Shown here piece after piece: positions 54,872 through 62,475 of a stretch of DNA of 64,000 bases (position 1 is its first letter; every line of letters begins with the position of its first letter). A program made the position numbers and the translations under genes. Under the pieces are notes generated by a model. It saw nothing but the letters and a program-made list of their open reading frames with translations. It was not told the origin of the DNA and made no database searches. This DNA is from CAVOGJ01 sp963700865 (GTDB taxonomy: Bacteria; Planctomycetota; Planctomycetia; Pirellulales; Pirellulaceae). The stretch is taken from assembly GCA_963700865.1 (NCBI GenBank), contig CAVOZC010000022.1, forward strand, positions 62,001 to 126,000. The letters run 5' to 3'.

Positions 54872-55357
54872 ATGACCAACCCGATCCCTCCCATCACCGG
54901 CGCCGCCGAGATTGTCCTCAGCGTGCGGGACCTGCCCGGCATGCGGGACTTTTACCAGTCCGTGCTCGGGTTCCCGATCCTCAGTGAATCTTGCCATGAA
55001 ACCGATGGCGAGGCTGATCCGCGAGGCGAGCCGACCATTACCTTCCTCACCATCCGGCCGCTCGACACCCCGTTGGGAAGGAACGGGCATCCGCAATTGC
55101 TCGTGCTCATTGACTACCAGCGACACTTCTCGGCCCGCTCGCGACTGATCGGACATGACGTGCGGCGTTCGACGCTGAATCACCTGGCGTTCGAAATCCC
55201 GCTCGCAAGCTACGGGGCCCATTTCGAGCGGCTCACGAACCTGGGAATGTCCCTCACCGAATCGGTCTTCGGACACATGCGGGCCCGTGCCATGTTTTTT
55301 CAGGACCCGGAAGGCAACGTGCTGGAATTCATTTGCCACGATCCGGAGATCGGCTAG
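54872..55357 (+). CDS. VOC (glyoxalase/dioxygenase) family protein
   Basis: 161 residues from ATG 54872 (MTNPIPPITGAAEIVLSVRD). Two beta-alpha-beta-beta-beta modules are visible: VLSVRDLPGMRDFYQSVLGF opens the first and LNHLAFEIPLASYGAHFERL the second, ending FFQDPEGNVLEFICHDPE. A His in the second module and Glu in VLEFI are the usual metal ligands; the first-module His is less clear. The family includes lyases, dioxygenases and resistance proteins; the reaction cannot be told. It shares direction with nitrilase and the cytochrome that follows. Confidence 0.85.
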   Translation: MTNPIPPITGAAEIVLSVRDLPGMRDFYQSVLGFPILSESCHETDGEADPRGEPTITFLTIRPLDTPLGRNGHPQLLVLIDYQRHFSARSRLIGHDVRRSTLNHLAFEIPLASYGAHFERLTNLGMSLTESVFGHMRARAMFFQDPEGNVLEFICHDPEIG

Positions 55358-55512
55358 AGTTCCCACAGAGCCGGCGGTTGCTGCTTTTCGAGAAGGTCAG
55401 GATGCCACCCCGCACGGTCGGCGCGACGGCCCGGCGGCCAAAGTTGTTAGGCAAGGCTCGCTTTGCCGGTTTCCCCTGCGTAGCATGATCGATTTCCCCC
55501 AAGGGTCCCGCC

Positions 55513-56871
55513 GTGGGTCACATCCGGCCAATCCTGTTGCTGTTGAGTGCCTGCCTCCTTCCGGCGGTCGGGAGAGCAGACGAATCCGCCACCGCTGCCG
55601 CCCGGGGTTATCGTTTTCTCACTGAAAAGGCGTATCTGCCGTCCGACTACAACGAGATCACGTTCCAACAAGTCTGGAAGACCTGGCCGCCACGGCTCAA
55701 AGCCGAGGCGGAGCAGGCAAGCCCCGCTCAACGCCGACAGATGGCATTCGACCGCTATGGGCTGACAACCAGGCCCCATGACGACTCGGGCAAGCCGCTC
55801 CAGTATGTGGTCGACAATGCTGGAAACTGGACGATGAATTGCTTCTCCTGTCACGGCGGGAGTATCGACGGCCAGGTAATTCCGGGTCTTCCCAACGCGA
55901 ACTTCGAGCTGGAAACGCTCACTGAGGAATTGCGGCTCGCCAAACTGATCAGCAAGCAGCCCCTGACGCGGATGGATGTGGGCTCGCTCGTAATGCCGCT
56001 CGGTACGACTCGAGGCCTGACCAATGCGGTCATGTTCGGCGTCGCACTGATGGCATATCGGGATCAGGACCTCAACATTCACGCCGACCGACACCCAATG
56101 CGGATGGTCCATCACGACATGGATCCGCCGCCGTGGTGGCACTTCCATAAAAAAAAGCAACTTTACATCGATGGCTTCGCGGAGAAGGGCGCACGCGGCC
56201 TGATGCAATTCATGCTCGTCTTGGAGAACGGACCGGAAAAGTTTCGCGAATGGGAAAGCGATTTCGAGGATGTCTTTGCTTACCTGCAGTCGCTCCGTCC
56301 CCCAAAGTACCCGCACTCCATCCAACACGACCTGGCGGAGCAGGGGAAGGTGGTCTTCGAGTCCAACTGTGCCAGCTGCCACGGCACCTACGGCGACCAG
56401 TGGGAGTATCCCGAACAGGTGGTTCCCCTTGAGGAAATCGGTACGGACCCCGTCCGTTTGTCGGCGCTGACCCCGGCGGACCGAAATTCCTATGGAGTCA
56501 GTTGGTTCACGCATTACGGTGAACACCATACGGTCGTCGAACCGGAAGGCTACGTGGCTCCTCCGCTCGACGGTATCTGGGCCAGTGCCCCCTACTTCCA
56601 TAATGGTTCCATACCCACCCTGTGGGATGTCCTCCACCCGGCGGATCGTCCGCCGGTATGGAAGCGGACCGAACGGCCCTACGACCAGGAACACGTGGGA
56701 TTGGCCGTCGAGCGACTCGCGGAAATGCCGCGAGGCCGGATGAGCAAGCGGTTACGACGTCAGTTTTATGACTCGTCGGAATTCGGCAAGAGCCGAGAGG
56801 GCCACACGTTCCCCGACGTGCTCAGCGAGGTTGAGAAGCGAGCCGTTCTCGAATATCTCAAGACGCTTTAG
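55513..56871 (+). CDS. Secreted diheme cytochrome c protein
   Basis: 452 residues. Signal peptide about 1-21 (ILLLLSACLLPAVGRA). Two haem c sites: CFSCH at 110-114 and CASCH at 286-290, each beginning a cytochrome c-like fold. FHNGSIPTLWDVLHPADRPP near residue 365 is a motif typical of the di-haem peroxidase/MauG-like and related large cytochromes, here with a long linker between the haems. Function unknown; a periplasmic redox enzyme is likely. GTG start with upstream purines. It follows the VOC gene by about 155 bp and precedes thiC by about 110 bp. Confidence 0.85.
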   Translation: MGHIRPILLLLSACLLPAVGRADESATAAARGYRFLTEKAYLPSDYNEITFQQVWKTWPPRLKAEAEQASPAQRRQMAFDRYGLTTRPHDDSGKPLQYVVDNAGNWTMNCFSCHGGSIDGQVIPGLPNANFELETLTEELRLAKLISKQPLTRMDVGSLVMPLGTTRGLTNAVMFGVALMAYRDQDLNIHADRHPMRMVHHDMDPPPWWHFHKKKQLYIDGFAEKGARGLMQFMLVLENGPEKFREWESDFEDVFAYLQSLRPPKYPHSIQHDLAEQGKVVFESNCASCHGTYGDQWEYPEQVVPLEEIGTDPVRLSALTPADRNSYGVSWFTHYGEHHTVVEPEGYVAPPLDGIWASAPYFHNGSIPTLWDVLHPADRPPVWKRTERPYDQEHVGLAVERLAEMPRGRMSKRLRRQFYDSSEFGKSREGHTFPDVLSEVEKRAVLEYLKTL

Positions 56872-56984
56872 CGTCGGAAATCGGCCGCTTCGCCTCTCTG
56901 CCGCGTTGACACACGCGCCGGCAAACGTAACGATTTGGTCAGTCTTTTCGCATATTTGTCAGGCTGGAAGGAAGAATCAATCCG

Positions 56985-58319
56985 ATGACGCAAATTGAAG
57001 CAGCGAGAGCCGGCCAGATCACGGCTGAAATGGAATTCGTGGCCCGACGCGAGGGGCTGACCGCCGAGTGCGTCCGAGACGAGATCGCCGCGGGCCGGCT
57101 GGTGATACCGGCAAACTCGGTGCATTTGTCGGGACGGCTCGAACCGATGGGCATCGGGATCGCGGCGAAATGCAAAATTAACGCCAACATTGGCAATTCG
57201 GCGGTGACGAGTGACGCGTCGGAGGAGATCGAAAAGCTGCACACGGCGGTCCACTTCGGCGCCGATACCGTCATGGACTTGTCCACGGGCAAGGATATCG
57301 ATGCGATACGACAAGCCATCATTGCCGCCTCGCCGGTGCCGATCGGCACCGTTCCGATCTACCAGATGCTTGAGGAACTGGGCGGTGAGATCGAGGAGAT
57401 GAGGCCTCAGCATTTCCTGGATATGGTCGAGCATCAAGCAAAGCAGGGGGTTGACTACATGACGATCCATTGCGGCGTCATGCTCGAACACCTGCACTTG
57501 TCCATGAATCGAGTCACGGGTATTGTCAGCCGCGGCGGCTCGCTGATCGCCAAGTGGATGATGGCTCATCGCCAACAAAACCCGCTCTACACGCACTTCG
57601 ACGATCTCTGCGAGATCATGCGTGAATATGACGTCACGTGGAGCCTGGGAGATGGCCTTCGTCCGGGCTCGATCGCGGACGCCAGTGACGCGGCGCAATT
57701 CGCCGAACTGGATGTGCTGGGTGAATTGACGCAGCGCGGCTGGGACAGGGGAACGCAGGTCATGGTCGAGGGGCCTGGCCATATCCCCATGCACCAGATC
57801 GAGATGAATATCAAACGACAAATTGATGTCTGTAAAGGCGCGCCGTTTTATGTCCTGGGACCACTGGTTACCGACGTCGCACCCGGGTACGACCACATCA
57901 CCAGCGCGATCGGAGCGGCTATGGCCGGCTGGCATGGGGCAGCCATGCTCTGCTACGTCACGCCGAAGGAGCATCTGGGATTGCCGGACAACGAAGATGT
58001 CAAGCAGGGCGTGATTGCCTATAAGATCGCCGCGCACGCGGCGGACGTTGCGCGGCAACGGCCTGGCGCCCAAGATCGGGACGACGCCCTTTCCAAGGCT
58101 CGCTTCGAATTCGACTGGAACGAGCAATTCCGTCTGGCCTTGGACCCCGAAACGGCCCAACGCTATCACGACGAAACGCTGCCCCAGGACACGTTCAAGA
58201 GTGCCCATTTTTGCAGCATGTGCGGCCCCAAGTACTGCTCCATGAAGATCACGGAAGACATTCGCCAGATGGCGGAAGCGGGTGATCTCGTGCAGATCGA
58301 ATCATCCGAAGCCGAGTAA
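56985..58319 (+). CDS. thiC: Phosphomethylpyrimidine synthase ThiC
   Basis: 444 residues, the short ThiC form. VHLSGRLEPMGIGIAAKCKINANIG-type start, DTVMDLSTGKDIDAIR, MTIHCGVMLEHL, VTGIVSRGGSLIAKWM, VMVEGPGHIPMHQIEMN and GPLVTDVAPGYDHITSAIGA are all diagnostic. The C-terminal radical-SAM cluster site is Cys410-x2-Cys413-x4-Cys418 (CSMCGPKYC). ThiC rearranges AIR to HMP-P for thiamine. GGAAGGAAG lies about 10 bp upstream of the ATG. I looked for a TPP riboswitch in the 113-bp leader and saw none, so control is probably different from the usual case. Confidence 0.97.
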   Translation: MTQIEAARAGQITAEMEFVARREGLTAECVRDEIAAGRLVIPANSVHLSGRLEPMGIGIAAKCKINANIGNSAVTSDASEEIEKLHTAVHFGADTVMDLSTGKDIDAIRQAIIAASPVPIGTVPIYQMLEELGGEIEEMRPQHFLDMVEHQAKQGVDYMTIHCGVMLEHLHLSMNRVTGIVSRGGSLIAKWMMAHRQQNPLYTHFDDLCEIMREYDVTWSLGDGLRPGSIADASDAAQFAELDVLGELTQRGWDRGTQVMVEGPGHIPMHQIEMNIKRQIDVCKGAPFYVLGPLVTDVAPGYDHITSAIGAAMAGWHGAAMLCYVTPKEHLGLPDNEDVKQGVIAYKIAAHAADVARQRPGAQDRDDALSKARFEFDWNEQFRLALDPETAQRYHDETLPQDTFKSAHFCSMCGPKYCSMKITEDIRQMAEAGDLVQIESSEAE

Positions 58320-58405
58320 GGTTTTCGAGTCATCGCCGCGGGACGAAGAAGGTGTCCGGCGCGGCGGCGAACCCGCTCACCACGCCACCATCAGGAGCAC
58401 GCCGC

Positions 58406-59723
58406 ATGGCTGGCGAAGCGATTGAGTCGAAGGCCGGCGACGCTCACCCATCGCTCTACGCCGACGGCTCGTTTCTTGGACTGACCGGTGCCCTCTTTCT
58501 GGGAGCCTTTAACGACAACCTGTTTAAGCAGCTGGTGATGCTGCTGTTCGTGGCGGTACCCGTGGCGGGTGGAGCCACGCGGGATTATCAGTGGCTGGCC
58601 ATCGCCGTCTTTTCGATTCCGTTCGTGCTCTTCTCCGGCGTGGCGGGTTTCATTTCCGATCGCAACAGCAAACGGACGGTCATCGTTCTCTGCAAGGTCG
58701 CCGAGATTGCCATCATGGCCGCCGGCGTCGTGGCGTTCTTCCGCTTCGATCAACTGGGCGGCAATCTGACGGTGGGCGTGATGTCGGCGCTGGCGGTGAT
58801 CCTGTTTTGCATGGGCGCCGCAAAGTGCCTTTTTCGGCCCGGGAAAATACGGCATCCTCCCGGAACTTTTTCGCAATCGAGACCTGCCGGCCGCCAACGG
58901 GATGATTTTGATGGCAACGTTCGTCTCGATCATCCTCGGCAGCGCGGCCGCCGGTTACCTCATGGACTGGTTTGACGCACGACTATGGATACCCGGAATC
59001 GTTTGTGTCGGGATTGCGGTGGCGGGAACGCTGACGTCCATGCTGGTGCGGGTCACCCGGCCCGCGGATGCCCGTTTGCCGTTTGAAATTTCCGCACTGA
59101 CAATTCCCCATGACATTCGCAAACTCCTGGCCGTCGATGGCCCCTTAAGCATGGCTCTCTTCGTTTCTTGCGTTTTCTGGACCACAGCAGCGATCGTGCA
59201 GCCGTCGGTCAACGCCTTGGGGAAATTACAGTTGCAACTGGCGAATGACGGCCACGTCAGCTTGCTCGTGGCCACCATCAGTCTGGGCATCGCCGCGGGT
59301 GCCGGCGTCTGCGGCTTCCTCTCCCACGGCAAACTCGATTGGAAGTTGCTCCGCATCGGCGCTGGCGGTCTGGTGGCCTGCCTGCTCGTCTTGGCGCCTG
59401 CCCCCGGTGGTCAACACCTGCTCGGCTTCGGTGGCAGCATGGTGGTGCTGACGTTGCTGGGTGTCTTCACGGGCATGTTCGCCGTACCTCTACAGGTCTT
59501 TCTCCAATCGCGGCCACCCGATGAACTGAAGGGCCGCATGATCGCCACCCAGAACTTGCTTAACTGGGTGGGCATCGTCCTTTCCGCTTTCATTTACAAG
59601 TTCTTCAACGTCATTATTGACGTGACCGGCTGGCCGCAGAGCACGATGTTCGCCATGACCGCCCTGCTTATGTTGCCGGTAGCGCTGTTATACCGTCCCA
59701 CGGCACAAGTCGATTTTAATTGA
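58406..59723 (+). CDS. MFS transporter, LplT-like, frame broken near 58828
   Basis: N-terminal frame: LGLTGALFLGAFNDNLFKQL and four or five helices up to ALAVILFCMGA. C-terminal frame: SAFFGPGKYGILPELFRNRD, ANGMILMATFVSIILGSAAA and five or six more helices ending QVDFN. Removing one C from GCCGC near 58822 gives GAQSAFFGPGKYGILPEL, the loop that marks LplT/Aas-type lysophospholipid transporters. The joined protein has about 440 residues and 11-12 helices. A GTG at 58352 is an alternative start. Phospholipid recycling is inferred from similarity to LplT only. Confidence 0.8.
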
Positions 59724-59741
59724 ACGCGAAGGGCAGCCGTG

Positions 59742-60214
59742 ATGAAAACCGTCCCCGCCAAGCGCGTGGCCGACTCGCAAGTCGAACTGAATTTCTTCAT
59801 GATGGTCGAGCATGCAAATCTTTACGGCAATGTACATGGCGGAGTGATCATGAAGCTGGTGGATGAAGCCGTGCGCTGTGCGCCATGCGGCATGCCCAAC
59901 GTCCTACCGTAACCGTGGCCATCGATAGCGTCACGTTTCTCTCGCCCGTGCAGGTAGGCAACGTGTTGAATCTCAAGGCGAGTCTCAATTTCGTGGGACG
60001 CAGTTCCATGGAAGTTGGCGTCAAAGTGATCGCCGAAGACCCACTGACCGGCCAGAAAACGCATACGAATTCGGCCCACGCCGTCTACGTGGCGCTCTCC
60101 AATGATGGCAGACCGATCATTGTGCCGCGCCTGTTGCTGGAAACCGACGCTGAGCAGCAGCGTTGGGACGAAGGCGAGCGGAGGCAACGGCGACGGCTCT
60201 CCGGCGAAGCCTAA
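59742..60214 (+). CDS. Hotdog-fold acyl-CoA thioesterase, frame broken near 59873
   Basis: N-terminal frame from ATG 59742: SQVELNFFMMVEHANLYGNV then HGGVIMKLVDEA, the catalytic segment of YciA/BFIT-type acyl-CoA thioesterases. C-terminal frame: RHAQRPTVTVAIDSVTFLSP and GRSSMEVGVKVIAEDPLTGQ, the second half of the hotdog. A base missing near 59870 (GAAGC-GTGCGC) separates them; with it restored, DEAGALCAMRHA reads naturally and the protein has about 158 residues. It cleaves acyl-CoA thioesters. It begins about 18 bp after the transporter, probably co-transcribed. Confidence 0.85.
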
Positions 60215-60222
60215 TCGGTTTC

Positions 60223-60450
60223 GAGTGCGGCCATTCTTCGCCGCGTGCCCCGCACGCGACGCATCATCTCCATCGACTGGGGCGGGAAGCCCCAGCCACC
60301 TGTGGAGTGCGGCCATTCTTCGCCGCGTGCCCCGCACGCGACGCATCATCTCCATCGACTGGGGCTGCAAGCCCCAGCCACCTGTGGAGTGCGGCCATTC
60401 TTCGCCGCTTTCCCGCCGCGCAACCCACCATCCCCATCGACTGGAGCCAC
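60223..60450. repeat. 82-bp tandem repeat, 2.8 copies, each with a GC hairpin
   Basis: Copies start at 60223, 60305 and 60387, each opening GAGTGCGGCCATTCTTCGCC. The first two are nearly identical over 82 bp; the third is diverged and incomplete. Units 1 and 2 contain CTGGGGC-loop-GCCCCAG with a constant 7-bp stem and different loops (GGGAA and TGCAA). It lies between the stops of two convergent genes. Confidence 0.85.
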
Positions 60451-60455
60451 GGTTG

Positions 60456-61601
60456 TTACGCCGCAAATCGCTCGCGGTACTCGGCACACCGAGTCCCGAT
60501 TTCCAGCCGCAAGTCTCGCGGCAATTCGTGAGCATTCGGCTGATAGTCCTGGTGCTGCTCCAAGTACTTCCGTAGCTCGGTGCGAAACGCCTCAAAGTCA
60601 CCCAATGCCAGCTGCTCATAGACCCGCCGCATCGTTGCTTCCGCATCTTGGACCAAGTCCTGGAAGCGGATCGTGATCAGATTGTGCTCGCCCAAGAGTG
60701 CTTCATCACGAAAATAGGCCGCATACATCCGCTCGAAACAGGTGAAGACATATTGCCTTAGATTGGTTAACTCGGGCCGCCTGAGCGCATTGGCATAATC
60801 AAGCGACGCCCATAAGTGCATGGTCGAGGGAATCAGTTTTTCCGGATCGCGGGTGATATGCACGAAACGCGCATCAGGGAACATCTCCAGTAATGTGCGG
60901 ATCCGTCCCGTATGCGGTGGCGACTTTAATACCAGCCGACGCCCGTAGAATAGATTCAGATAACGTACAAACTGCATCAAGCCTTCTTTCCACTTCGCCA
61001 GCTCCGTTGCATCCAGGTCCGCCATGTCGAGGTAATCGAGATCCGTGGGGGGCCCGTTCGGCCAGGCAATGCGACGATATGGAGTTCGCAAGCCCATGTT
61101 CAGCAATGCAAACTCGTCTTCCTGCGGCGATTGCCACCGCATCTGCACGTTGTCCATCGGGCGGCTGGTGGGCAACAGGTCTCGGGTGAGACGTTGTAGC
61201 CAACGTTCTGAGATGAGAAACGAGAGGGGATTGAAGCACTGAAACGTGGTCGGGAAGCAGAATCGTGGATCCAGCCCGAACAGTTCATGCAACAACGTGG
61301 TCCCGCTCCGCCAATGTCCGATCAGAATGATGGGCGCATCGACCAGCGGTTGTTGCAAAGCCCGACGATAATAGAGGGCCCGTTGGATGCGATTGCTGAT
61401 CGTGGGAACCAGCGACAAAGGAAAAACGCTGGCGGCCAGCGGAAAACGCTTGTAGTAAACCCGAAAGCGATTCTCGGCTAACAAGCGCACCCAATCTCCA
61501 AAGCTCATGCCATGCCAGAATCGAGGATGGTACCAGCGAGGATGATCGAAAGGAGCCAAGGGAACTCCGGAAGCAACAAAATCGGTGATTTGACGAGCCA
61601 T
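60456..61601 (-). CDS. Sulfotransferase family protein
   Basis: 381 residues from ATG 61601 (MARQITDFVASGVPLAPFDH). The PAPS 5'-phosphosulfate loop is IILIGHWRSGTTLLHELFGL and the 3'-phosphate site RFVHITRDPEKLIPSTMHLW; PRPMDN-like and EDEFALLNMGLRTPYR segments lie between. This arrangement fits the Sulfotransfer_3-type family common in planctomycetes with sulfated glycans. Soluble, with no signal peptide. It is not adjacent to other glycan genes. The acceptor is unknown. The frame is open upstream of 61601 but non-protein-like. Confidence 0.9.
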   Translation of the reverse strand: MARQITDFVASGVPLAPFDHPRWYHPRFWHGMSFGDWVRLLAENRFRVYYKRFPLAASVFPLSLVPTISNRIQRALYYRRALQQPLVDAPIILIGHWRSGTTLLHELFGLDPRFCFPTTFQCFNPLSFLISERWLQRLTRDLLPTSRPMDNVQMRWQSPQEDEFALLNMGLRTPYRRIAWPNGPPTDLDYLDMADLDATELAKWKEGLMQFVRYLNLFYGRRLVLKSPPHTGRIRTLLEMFPDARFVHITRDPEKLIPSTMHLWASLDYANALRRPELTNLRQYVFTCFERMYAAYFRDEALLGEHNLITIRFQDLVQDAEATMRRVYEQLALGDFEAFRTELRKYLEQHQDYQPNAHELPRDLRLEIGTRCAEYRERFAA

Positions 61602-62475
61602 GGGCTGTGTGTCCACTCCTATCCCGAACAAGAACCTTCGCTCTCGCCGTTTTCCCTGGCAGGCCCCGAGCGTGGGTAGCGTCTCACTGATCGTTGCCTG
61701 ACAACCCAAATCGAATGCCATGCGGGCGAACAGTAGGGGAAAACGATGCCACTGCCAACAAGAACTGCGTCCCTGGCAATCGTCGTCACCGGGAGATGCC
61801 GAAATCGCGGCGGCGGCGATGCATCGATATCTCACGGAGGCCGGTGTTTCCCGGCTAGCGTTGGAAGCAAGGCCACCCGCCACGCCGTTCCCCGCGCTTT
61901 CAGGCTTCCCGACTCCATCCAAACACGAAGCACTGATGGTGAATCTTCCGGGACCCCACACTCCCCCAGCATCGCACGCCGTCGCAAGGTTCCAGGACGA
62001 CGATGCACCCCATTCCACCCAGAACACCAACTGCCCGCATCTTACTTACGGGTCGGTGGGTGCTCGTCGCGCGTGACCTCCGCGACCACGAAAGCGGAAG
62101 ATCGCGAGGTAATGGACGGAATCCGTGCTCTGCGGCCGTGGATCACACGCCCCGTTTGGGGGGGCGAGACATCGGCATCGCTGAGCTCGCCACGGGCGCC
62201 TGCCAATGAACATCGGCGCCATTCCTTGGCCGTGAGGCCTGGACCCATGGGAAGTTACGGGGCATTCGTCACAGCTGCCATGCGGCTGTTATCGAGATAT
62301 TTTTCCTGGAAACCAGACATATTACGCCAAACTATTGCTCAGCGAATCGATATGATGAGGGCCAAGCCCCCAAGAATGCGAGTAATTTTGTGGAGGGCAC
62401 TGATTTGGCTCAAGTTCACAGGGCGCATGTCGCCCGCAGGAAGCGGGTTTTCGCCCATAGACCTGGAGCAGAGTG
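61602..62475. other. Long non-coding gap of about 870 bp
   Basis: Between the divergent sulfotransferase and subtilase genes. Several open frames cross it on both strands, all Arg/Pro/Ser-rich and without a plausible start signal. I see no hairpin with a T-run or tRNA. The stretch before 62476 becomes A/T-richer (62285-62400), which is where the subtilase promoter probably lies. Confidence 0.4.

Noticed and set aside
56872..56984. TPP riboswitch before thiC
   Set aside because: The 113-bp leader has none of the conserved CUGAGA or ACCUGAUCUGGAUAAUGCC-type segments and is too short for the full element.
55447..58208. Two minus-strand open frames of over 400 codons opposite the diheme cytochrome and thiC
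   Set aside because: Both mirror confidently identified genes and have antisense-type composition.
60223..60450. CRISPR-like interpretation of the 82-bp repeats
   Set aside because: Units abut directly with no unique spacers and only three copies exist; this is a plain tandem repeat.
61602..62475. Small genes in the long gap before the subtilase
   Set aside because: All frames there lack a plausible ribosome binding site and give shadow-like composition.
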